64,000 bases of DNA, taken from the NCBI GenBank assembly GCA_026225275.1, contig JAMFSL010000016.1, positions 62,001 to 126,000 on the forward strand. Reading direction: 5' to 3'. Positions 54,989 through 62,627 of this stretch are shown piece by piece (position 1 is the first letter of the stretch; every line of letters begins with the position of its first letter). Position numbers and translations under genes: made by a program. The notes beneath the pieces were generated by a model, which searched no databases, was not told the DNA's origin, and worked only from the letters and a program-made list of their open reading frames with translations. Source of the DNA: Puia dinghuensis (GTDB taxonomy: Bacteria; Bacteroidota; Bacteroidia; Chitinophagales; Chitinophagaceae).

Positions 54989-56503
54989 CTATTTCAGCTC
55001 CAACACCACCACCGACTCCGCCGGCAGCTCCACCACCAGTTCATCCCCATCTTTCCTCGCTCTGCTAAAAACAGCCGGTTTCACCTTATCCGGCTGGTCA
55101 AAGGTATTCACATCGTTGAATCGACCAGAAGTAAGGATCTGGCCGCCTACATTCGTATAGGTGATCCCCGGCAGCCCGGCCCTGATCGTTATCGCCTTCG
55201 AAGGATCGAGGTTAACCAGCGAGATATGCACAACACCGCTGGAATCACGCGATGCACTGGCATTCACCGCCGGGATCCGCCGCCCCGCATACTCATAATC
55301 CGGACTGGCCAATTGTATCACCAGCGATTTCGCATCCTGGTGGACTTTATACATATCGAAAATATAATAGGTCGGCGTCAGCAACATCTTATCCTTGTCG
55401 GTCAACACCAATGCCTGCAGCACATTCACCGTCTGCGCCAGCGCCGCCATCTTCACCCTGTCTGCATGATTATTGAAAATATTCAGCGTCGTACCGGCGA
55501 TCAACGCGTCCCGGAGACTGTTCTGCTGGTAAAGGAACCCGGGATGAGAACCCGGTTCGGGATCCGTCCAGATACCCCATTCATCCACTACCAGCCCTAT
55601 CCGCTTCCGCGGATCGTATTTATCCATGATGGCCGAATGCTTGCCGACGATCTCTTCCATCTTCAGACACGCCGCCATGGCCTTGAAATACCTGTCTTCA
55701 TCAAATTGCGTGGCCGACCCCTTGTGATCCCAGTCGCCGGCAATGGTATAGTAATGCATGGAAAGCCCCCAGGTACGGCCAAGGTCGATATGTTGCATCA
55801 ACACATCGGTCCAGTTATAATCGTCGCTATTAGGTCCGCTCGCGATCAGCTTCAACGGAGCGCCCGGGTAACTCTTGCAAAATTCTGAATACCGGTTATA
55901 CTCATTGGAATAGTATTCCGGCGTCATGCTGCCCCCGCATCCCCAACTCTCGTTCCCTACCCCCCAGAAAGATACATTCCACGGCTGCTCATGCCCGTTC
56001 TGCCGCCGCAGATCCGCCAGCGTGCTCTTCCCATTAAAATTCAGGTATTCCAGCCAGTTCTCCATTTCCTCCGGCGTCCCCGTTCCCACATTCCCGGCAA
56101 TATAAGGCTGACAACCCAGCAGCCCGCATAGCTCCAGGAATTCATGCGTCCCAAAACTATTGTCCTCCGATACCATCCCCCACGACGTATTCACCGTTCT
56201 CTTACGATCCTTGCGGGGACCTATCGCATCCCGCCAATGATATTGATCCGCATAACAGCCCCCCGGCCAGCGAAGCACCGGCACCTTGATCTTTTTCAGA
56301 GCCGCCACCACATCCATGCGGATATGATCGCCTGTCCAAAAACCATCATAGATACATCGTCCCAGATCCTCGGAGAAATGGCCATAAATGTTTCGGCTGA
56401 TAACAGGTCCGGAAGTATCCCGGATGGTAAGAGAGACAGGACGTTGAGCGGCGAGACCGCCGGCAATAGCCAGCAACAGGAATAGTAAGCAGGGTTTTTT
56501 CAT
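54989..56503 (-). CDS. Alpha-L-arabinofuranosidase, GH51
   Basis: The 504-residue enzyme has a signal peptide (MKKPCLLFLLLAIAGGLAA) and should act in the periplasm on arabinose-containing plant polysaccharides. The GH51 marks are NIYGHFSEDLGRCIYDGFW, LRWPGGCYADQYHW, the acid/base Glu185 in GVGNESWG and the nucleophile Glu308 in VVDEWG. A C-terminal beta-sandwich follows the barrel. It stands alone between the thi operon and proA, with no SusC/D pair in view. Confidence 0.93.
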   Translation of the reverse strand: MKKPCLLFLLLAIAGGLAAQRPVSLTIRDTSGPVISRNIYGHFSEDLGRCIYDGFWTGDHIRMDVVAALKKIKVPVLRWPGGCYADQYHWRDAIGPRKDRKRTVNTSWGMVSEDNSFGTHEFLELCGLLGCQPYIAGNVGTGTPEEMENWLEYLNFNGKSTLADLRRQNGHEQPWNVSFWGVGNESWGCGGSMTPEYYSNEYNRYSEFCKSYPGAPLKLIASGPNSDDYNWTDVLMQHIDLGRTWGLSMHYYTIAGDWDHKGSATQFDEDRYFKAMAACLKMEEIVGKHSAIMDKYDPRKRIGLVVDEWGIWTDPEPGSHPGFLYQQNSLRDALIAGTTLNIFNNHADRVKMAALAQTVNVLQALVLTDKDKMLLTPTYYIFDMYKVHQDAKSLVIQLASPDYEYAGRRIPAVNASASRDSSGVVHISLVNLDPSKAITIRAGLPGITYTNVGGQILTSGRFNDVNTFDQPDKVKPAVFSRARKDGDELVVELPAESVVVLELK

Positions 56504-56577
56504 ATGCTAATAACGTTTTAGAAACCCTAAATTAAGCGTTTTTTTGACAATTAATAATCGAAAATTTATCGAGCCTG

Positions 56578-57822
56578 TCACCGTATCTGCCCCGTCCCCC
56601 GCATGATCCATTTCTCCGTCACCAGCTTCTCCAGCGCAAAAGGACCACGGGCATGCAGCTTCTGCGTCGAAATACCGATCTCTGCCCCCAACCCCAACTC
56701 CTCCCCATCGGTAAAGCGGGTCGAGGCATTCGCATACACCGCCGCCGCATCGACCTCCGCCAGGAACCGTTCACATTTCCCTTTGTCCCGCGCGACGATC
56801 GCCTCGGAATGCCGGGTCGAATGGAGCCCGATATGCTCCAGCGCCTCATCCATACCCCCTACAACCTTTACCGCACAGGCCAGACTCAGGAACTCCCGGT
56901 CATAATCGGAAGCTTTAGCCTCATGCAAATAAGGGTACCCGCCGAGCAACCGCCAGGCCGCCGGATCGGCAAACACTTCCACCTTATACTGCCCGAAAGG
57001 CTCCCGCAACCGCTTCAGCAACGCAGGCGCCACCGCCTTGTCGACGATCAGCGTATCCATTGCATTGCATACGGATGGCCTCGAAACCTTGGCATTGACG
57101 ACAATAGCCACCGCCTTCTCCAGATCCGCCGTCTTCTCCACATAGACATGACAAACACCCGCCCCAGTCTCGATCACCGGCACCAGGCTGTTGGCCCGCA
57201 CATAACGGATCAGCGCATCCGATCCCCGGGGGATCAATACATCCACCCAGCGCGTAGCGGTCAGCAGCTCCTGCACGGTCTCCCTTTCGGAAGGCAGCAG
57301 GGTCACACAATCCGGAGGCAATCCTCCCACCTTCAATGCCTTTCGGATCAACCCCATCGCCGCCTTATTGGTCTCAGCCGCCTCCTGGCTGCCTTTTAAC
57401 AAACATCCATTCCGGCTGCGAAGACACAACGCCGCAATATCAAACGTCACATTGGGCCTCGACTCATAGATCGCTCCCACCACACCCAACGGTACGGCCC
57501 GTCTCTCTACCCGCAGCCCATTGGCCAAGACCCGGCTGTCTAATAGCTTCCCCGACGGATCGGGCAGCCGGCTCACCTTCCGGATGCTGCGGGCAATAGC
57601 ATTTATCCGTTGCTCATTCAACAATAGCCTGTCCCGACGAGGATCATCCGGCGCCTGCCGCGCCAGATCCTTTGCATTGGCGCGTAAAAGGCTGGCCTGC
57701 TGAGATTCCAAAAGTGAAGCCAGCTCCTTCAGCACCATCTTTACCTGCCGGTCACTGGCCCGGCGCAACGCCGCCGCCGCCTTATGAGTCCGCACAATGA
57801 GCGGTTGTATTTTTTTTGTCAT
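56578..57822 (-). CDS. proA: Gamma-glutamyl phosphate reductase ProA
   Basis: The ATG at 57822 is chosen over an upstream in-frame ATG at 57867 because the latter would overlap proB. The 414-residue enzyme reduces glutamyl-5-phosphate in proline synthesis. It has PLGVVGAIYESRPNVTFD, LKGSQEAAETNKA and the catalytic cysteine near residue 250 in RPSVCNAMDTLIVD. It is 4 bp after proB. Confidence 0.96.
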   Translation of the reverse strand: MTKKIQPLIVRTHKAAAALRRASDRQVKMVLKELASLLESQQASLLRANAKDLARQAPDDPRRDRLLLNEQRINAIARSIRKVSRLPDPSGKLLDSRVLANGLRVERRAVPLGVVGAIYESRPNVTFDIAALCLRSRNGCLLKGSQEAAETNKAAMGLIRKALKVGGLPPDCVTLLPSERETVQELLTATRWVDVLIPRGSDALIRYVRANSLVPVIETGAGVCHVYVEKTADLEKAVAIVVNAKVSRPSVCNAMDTLIVDKAVAPALLKRLREPFGQYKVEVFADPAAWRLLGGYPYLHEAKASDYDREFLSLACAVKVVGGMDEALEHIGLHSTRHSEAIVARDKGKCERFLAEVDAAAVYANASTRFTDGEELGLGAEIGISTQKLHARGPFALEKLVTEKWIMRGTGQIR

Positions 57823-57826
57823 ACCT

Positions 57827-58861
57827 TTAAAATAACACAATGTCGTCCGCATGAGCCGCCACAACATTCTTTGTCGATAAATGTGCCGCCACTTCCGCCG
57901 CCCCTATTCTCACCTTCGCCACCCCAATGATATTGTCTGCTTCATCGATCAGCTGCACCACTTCCCCACCGGTAAATTTCCCCTGTACCTTCCGGATTCC
58001 CACGGTCAGCAGACTCCGCCGCTGCTCGAGGGCCTTGCCTGCCCCCTTGTCCACAAAAATACTTCCGAAGGTGATGGAACCGCTCGCCAGCCATTTCTGC
58101 CGCGCCTTCAGGTTTGACGCCTGCGGCGAAAAGCTCGTGCCCGCCTTCCCGGCCAATGCATCCCCAAACGGATTTTTGCCATTTAACCCGCAGATCACCA
58201 CCCCGATGCCCAGCGATGCAGCCAGCCGGGTAAACGTCAGCTTGGACAACATCCCACCCAAACCCAGACTGCTCTTGCCTTTCTGCACCAATCCCAGTAT
58301 TTTGCTGTCTACCTTCTCCACCCTGGAGATGACCTTGCTGTTCTCATCCAGCAGCCCGCCCACTGATGTGCAAAGCAGCAAGGCTTCCGCATCGAAACCA
58401 ATGGCCGTCAGCGTAGCCAGTTCATCATTATCGGAGAACTTTAGCTCCACATTGCTCACCAGATCATTTTCATTCATGATGGGCAGGATCCCGTTTGCCC
58501 AGAATTCGTCAAAAGTATTTTTCAATTGCACCCAGCGGCCGCGATTCGAGAAATGATGCCGCTCGCACAATGCCTGGGCAACCGGAATGCCATACATAGA
58601 GAAATGTTTCTGATAATGCCTGATGAGGATGGGATTTCCTACTGCAGCAGCTGCTTTTCGCTCGGTCAGCGTACCCTTATAATGAGGGAAAAAACTCCTG
58701 CCGCTACCCACCGCTCCGCTGGATACAAGCACTACGCGGTACGAGGCAGATAACGCCGCAATCTCCGCCGCGATCTTTTTAATGGTAGCCTGAACCAGCT
58801 CTCCGCGATCGCTTGTCAAAACAGCTGTACCTAACTTGATGACTAATACCGGCTTTTGCAT
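57827..58861 (-). CDS. proB: Glutamate 5-kinase ProB
   Basis: The 344-residue protein has an amino-acid kinase domain (LVIKLGTAVLTSDRGELVQA, VLVSSGAVGSGRSFF, IMNENDLVSN) and a C-terminal PUA-like domain (about 255-344, VGIRKVQGKFTGGEVVQLID). It makes glutamyl-5-phosphate for ProA, the next gene. A perfect 14-bp palindrome lies upstream. Confidence 0.95.
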   Translation of the reverse strand: MQKPVLVIKLGTAVLTSDRGELVQATIKKIAAEIAALSASYRVVLVSSGAVGSGRSFFPHYKGTLTERKAAAAVGNPILIRHYQKHFSMYGIPVAQALCERHHFSNRGRWVQLKNTFDEFWANGILPIMNENDLVSNVELKFSDNDELATLTAIGFDAEALLLCTSVGGLLDENSKVISRVEKVDSKILGLVQKGKSSLGLGGMLSKLTFTRLAASLGIGVVICGLNGKNPFGDALAGKAGTSFSPQASNLKARQKWLASGSITFGSIFVDKGAGKALEQRRSLLTVGIRKVQGKFTGGEVVQLIDEADNIIGVAKVRIGAAEVAAHLSTKNVVAAHADDIVLF

Positions 58862-58936
58862 GACGCAAAAGTATTCAATTTTAACACTTCCAAATACTAA
58901 CCGCCGTCAAACTGAAATAAGATGTCAATTTAGCCC

Positions 58937-58950
58937 TTGCATATATGCAA
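58937..58950. promoter_or_regulatory. Palindrome TTGCATATATGCAA between proB and DoxX-like gene
   Basis: A perfect 14-base palindrome sits in the 126-bp divergent gap, 75 bp before proB and 37 bp before the DoxX-like gene. It could be a shared operator for a dimeric regulator. Confidence 0.45.
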
Positions 58951-58987
58951 ATTGCACTTTACCTTAAAGTAATACTTATACCTTCAC

Positions 58988-60304
58988 ATGGAACAACCTA
59001 ACATTCCTCTCCCACTGCAATGGACAAATGCACAACGGATCCTCTTTCGCTTTTTTTTCGCCTGGTTTCTGCTCTATATCTTTTTTAACCCCAATGGAGT
59101 AATTCCCGGGTCGGACGCAGCTTTCGATTATTATGTCAGTCCGTTCCACCGGCTGATCCCCTGGATCGGCCAACACATTCTGCACCTTTCCAAAAAAGTC
59201 ACTGTCTTCACCAACGGTTCCGGCGACACGACTTATGACAATATTGTCCTGCTGTTCCTGACCGTACTGGCGATGCTGACTTGCCTGGTCTGGACACTGC
59301 TGGACCGCAAACGCCCCGCCTACAATATCTTATACTACTGGCTGACCACCATCATCCGCTATTACCTCGGCATCACCATGCTGTCTTACGGTTATGCCAA
59401 AGTGTTCAAACTACAGTTTCCTGCCCCCGGCCTTGGCAGGCTGTTGGAAACTTATGGCGAATCTTCTCCCATGGGCCTGGCCTGGACCTATATGGGCTAT
59501 TCAACAGGCTATAACTTATTTACCGGTTTGGCGGAAGTTACCGCCGGCTTTCTGTTGCTATTCCGTCGAACAACTGCCATCGGCGCCTTCGTGGCTTTTA
59601 TCGTCTCAGCCAATATCATGGCGATGAACATGAGCTTCGATATCCCTGTCAAACTGCTGTCCACCATGATGGTCCTGATGTCACTTTTCCTGCTGGGCGA
59701 AAATATCCGTCGGCTCTTCGGATTGTTTTTCCTCGGCCGGACGACCCGCCTCTCCATTGTCGCAAGCCCCCGGATCAAAAAGAAAGCCTTCCGGATTACC
59801 CTTATCGTCGCCAAATCCTTGCTGCTCCTTTACGTGGTGATCGGCACTGGCATGGACTCCATCGAATCGATGCATAAGTATGGTGACCACGCTCCTCATA
59901 CTCCATTATACGGCATCTATAATACCCATCTCTTCCAGCATAACAAAGACACCCTGGCGCCTTTGCAAACAGATACGATCCGGTGGAAACAGCTGGTCAT
60001 TGACGGCTCGGCCAATGATCCGTATGCCATGTTGAAAATGATGAACGACACCCTGAAGGCTTACTCGCTGCACATAGACACTATCCAACGCCTGCTCACG
60101 ATCCATGATTTCCGGGACTCAACTAAAAGATGGCGGCTTCATTACCGCTCCGCCGTCAAAGACAGCCTGATCCTCTGGGGCAGCCGCTTCCAGGGACAGT
60201 TGGCCGACTCGGTTCAGATAGTGATGGTCCGCTACCCGGCTGAACGGTTCTGGCTGACTTCACGGGGATTCAACTGGATCAACGAATATCCCTATAATCG
60301 ATGA
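58988..60304 (+). CDS. DoxX-like integral membrane protein
   Basis: The 438-residue protein has about six to seven membrane helices in residues 15-290. The segment RYYLGITMLSYGYAKVFKLQ, with LFTGLAEVTAGFLLLFRRTT and NIMAMNMSFDIPVKLLSTMM, resembles the DoxX/SURF4 four-helix group. The last 140 residues are soluble and polar, with repeated beta-strand-like text (MLKMMNDTLKAYSLHIDTIQ) of unknown family. The role is unknown; related proteins are linked to redox or envelope functions. It is a single plus-strand gene. Confidence 0.65.
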   Translation: MEQPNIPLPLQWTNAQRILFRFFFAWFLLYIFFNPNGVIPGSDAAFDYYVSPFHRLIPWIGQHILHLSKKVTVFTNGSGDTTYDNIVLLFLTVLAMLTCLVWTLLDRKRPAYNILYYWLTTIIRYYLGITMLSYGYAKVFKLQFPAPGLGRLLETYGESSPMGLAWTYMGYSTGYNLFTGLAEVTAGFLLLFRRTTAIGAFVAFIVSANIMAMNMSFDIPVKLLSTMMVLMSLFLLGENIRRLFGLFFLGRTTRLSIVASPRIKKKAFRITLIVAKSLLLLYVVIGTGMDSIESMHKYGDHAPHTPLYGIYNTHLFQHNKDTLAPLQTDTIRWKQLVIDGSANDPYAMLKMMNDTLKAYSLHIDTIQRLLTIHDFRDSTKRWRLHYRSAVKDSLILWGSRFQGQLADSVQIVMVRYPAERFWLTSRGFNWINEYPYNR

Positions 60305-60328
60305 AGCCCGCACAATGGCGAGCTTCAT
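60301..60328. terminator. Hairpin at the end of the DoxX-like gene
   Basis: ATGAAGCCCGC (60301-60311) pairs with GCGAGCTTCAT (60318-60328) with one mismatch and a six-base loop. It overlaps the stop codon and lies between convergent genes; there is no T-run, so the call is weak. Confidence 0.4.
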
Positions 60329-60375
60329 CTCAGTATCTTATCCGATATCGTATGATCGTCATCTACACCGTCCTC

Positions 60376-61383
60376 TTATGGCAGCGGCGGCTTCTGCCGC
60401 ACCATCACCCCATTCATAATGAACGTACTTCCGCCATCGGCAACGATATTGTACACGGGTTGCACTCCGCCCGCGGATTCTTCCTTATTCCATACCGTGA
60501 AAGCGGTATACCTCCCCGTCTTCACGTCGAGACATAGCACCCGGTCTCCCTCCTTCAACTCACCCATTGTCTTATCCCCGGTCGCAGTGACCATCGGATG
60601 GTTGGGCGTCCCTTCCAGCTCCTTACATTGCAGCCGCACCTGCCGGCCCGATGCATCGGCCGAAACCGCAAGCAACGTCAACCGGGTAATGGCATAGTTC
60701 TTAGCCGCATGCACCGTCAGCGCCTTCACTGTAACCGGCACAGCCGCGTGTGTCAAAGGATCTACCGTTATCACTTTATCGCCTGCCTTCACCTCGCTCA
60801 GTAATTTCCGCCCGCCCCCGGCCATCGTCACCGCCATGTCCCCCGGAAAGCATATGTCGTTACCATACGTCCCGGCCTCCCGGCTTACCGCCCCGCCACC
60901 ACTTTGCGCCGACCGGTACAACTGATAACCCAATTCCTCGGAAAGAACATAGGATAGCTTCATAACATAGAACTGCTCTTCCTTGTCGATGGCATGAATA
61001 TCCTCGAAATATTTCCTCCAGACAGCAGAAGGCGCTTTGTAGCCCGGCATACAGGCGGTATAACGCTTCCCGGTCTCTGTGGTATAATAGATCACGGTCC
61101 CCAACTCTACCCTGCCGTCCTTCAGGATCAGCTTGTACAGGTCGATACGCTTTTTCTTGCCGTCATCGCCCGTGATAAAATACGGTTTGCCGAATCCACC
61201 ATGGTCTAAGATATATGCATTCTCGAATTTGACATAGGTGTCTTTGTCGGGATCTGCCACGGAAAAAGTCCTGGCCTTTTCATACTCCTCCATCGTAAGG
61301 GCGCGGCTGACGGTCGAATCCTGGGCATACAAGCCCGCTACGCAGGCCAGCAAAAATACGCCCGCAAAAAAAATACGCTTCAT
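60376..61383 (-). CDS. Secreted protein with C-terminal Hint (intein/hedgehog-like) domain
   Basis: The 335-residue protein has a signal peptide (MKRIFFAGVFLLACVAGLYA), an unrecognised N-terminal region to about 175, and a C-terminal Hint domain. The Hint marks are Cys178 in NDICFPGDMAV, LLSEVKAGDKVITVDP, the block-B motif TPNHPM (259-264) and the terminal strands VYNIVADGGSTFIMNGVMV. The nucleophile and block-B His are kept, but the His-Asn end of inteins is missing and nothing follows the domain, so splicing is not expected; N-S acyl shift and cleavage or ligation to a nucleophile are possible. It lies 30 bp downstream of the aminotransferase gene and is probably cotranscribed with it. Confidence 0.78.
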   Translation of the reverse strand: MKRIFFAGVFLLACVAGLYAQDSTVSRALTMEEYEKARTFSVADPDKDTYVKFENAYILDHGGFGKPYFITGDDGKKKRIDLYKLILKDGRVELGTVIYYTTETGKRYTACMPGYKAPSAVWRKYFEDIHAIDKEEQFYVMKLSYVLSEELGYQLYRSAQSGGGAVSREAGTYGNDICFPGDMAVTMAGGGRKLLSEVKAGDKVITVDPLTHAAVPVTVKALTVHAAKNYAITRLTLLAVSADASGRQVRLQCKELEGTPNHPMVTATGDKTMGELKEGDRVLCLDVKTGRYTAFTVWNKEESAGGVQPVYNIVADGGSTFIMNGVMVRQKPPLP

Positions 61384-61413
61384 GTAATGTATCAGATAAT
61401 TTTAAAATGATGA

Positions 61414-62595
61414 TTATGATATCTCCTTGAAGGCCGACGCAAAGGCTTCCATTTCGTCCATCCGCCCGATACTGATCCGGCACCAGTCCTGGTTATTGAA
61501 TTTCCAGAACCGCACTCCGACACCACGTTTCATCATCTCATCGGTGAATTGCTTGCCCTCCATCTTGATGGGAAACAATACGAAGTTCGTGCTGGACGGA
61601 ACATATATATAGCCCTCTTTCTTCAAGACTTCGTACAGGTAGTTCTTCGAGGCAACCGTCTTCTTCAAAGCACCATCGAGGAATTCCCTGTCCTGGTAGC
61701 TCGCAATCGCCGCTTGCAGGGTAGTGGTCGAAATAGACATGGACGCTTCGGTATACAAAGATAACTTCTTGATCGTGTCAGGCTGAGTGACCACATAACC
61801 TATCCTCAATCCCGCAAAGCCATACAGCTTCGAAAAGGTCCTGGCCACAATGATATTGGCGCCGGTATTCACCATCGGGATCAGTGTAGTGCCCTGGGGA
61901 TCGTCCAGGTAATCGATATAAGCCTCATCGACAAATACAGTCACTTTCTTGGACACCCTGTCGCAGAAAGATTTCAGCTTGGCATTGTCCAACACCGTTG
62001 CCGTCGGATTGTTGGGATTGCAAATGTAGACAAGTACGGTGTTGGCGTCGATAGCCTTTTCCATAGCATCCAGATCCAGTTTGTATTCTGACGTCAGCGG
62101 CACCTTCACCCACGTGGCGCCGATCTTTTGGGCCTTGCTGGGCAGATCGGCGTAGGAAGGATCACCGGTCACAATGTTACAACCAGGTTTGTAATAAGCC
62201 AAAGCTGCCGCCATCAGCAGCGGCGACGAACCTGAGGCTAAGAAAATGTTCTCCTCCTTAACCTTTTCGAAAGCCGCGATCTTCTGGGTCAGGTCACCCA
62301 TACTACGCATGGGGTACTGATAGCTGACCGGCAAAGTATTCATAATGGCTGCCTTCGCCTTATCCGAAGGGCCAAAAGGATTTTCATTGGCAAACAGCCG
62401 GGCCTTCAGCGGCTCGACGGCATGCAGGGCAATCTCCCTTTCCGTCCAACCTTCAGAACTGAAGGGAGTGGCAGCATGACCGGTGACCGATGGCGCAGCC
62501 TGTGCTGTATTCAGCAGACTGCCGGCAAATGGAAGCGCTCCCGCTAATACGGCGCCCCTCCGAAGTAATGTGCGACGACTGATTGTGTTGCCCAT
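61414..62595 (-). CDS. Tat-exported class I/II aminotransferase, histidinol-phosphate aminotransferase-like
   Basis: The 393-residue PLP enzyme has a twin-arginine leader (SRRTLLRRGAVLAGALPFAG, cut near AQA) and an HisC-like fold: ANENPFGPSDKAKAAI, YICNPNNPTATVL, VFVDEAYIDYL and the PLP lysine Lys256 in ARTFSKLYGFAGLRIGY. Biosynthetic HisC is cytosolic, so export points to another amine or amino-acid substrate. Tat export fits a cofactor-loaded enzyme. It lies 32 bp after the amine oxidase gene. Confidence 0.88.
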   Translation of the reverse strand: MGNTISRRTLLRRGAVLAGALPFAGSLLNTAQAAPSVTGHAATPFSSEGWTEREIALHAVEPLKARLFANENPFGPSDKAKAAIMNTLPVSYQYPMRSMGDLTQKIAAFEKVKEENIFLASGSSPLLMAAALAYYKPGCNIVTGDPSYADLPSKAQKIGATWVKVPLTSEYKLDLDAMEKAIDANTVLVYICNPNNPTATVLDNAKLKSFCDRVSKKVTVFVDEAYIDYLDDPQGTTLIPMVNTGANIIVARTFSKLYGFAGLRIGYVVTQPDTIKKLSLYTEASMSISTTTLQAAIASYQDREFLDGALKKTVASKNYLYEVLKKEGYIYVPSSTNFVLFPIKMEGKQFTDEMMKRGVGVRFWKFNNQDWCRISIGRMDEMEAFASAFKEIS

Positions 62596-62627
62596 AAGAG
62601 TATATTTTATTGGTGGTTAAATGAATG

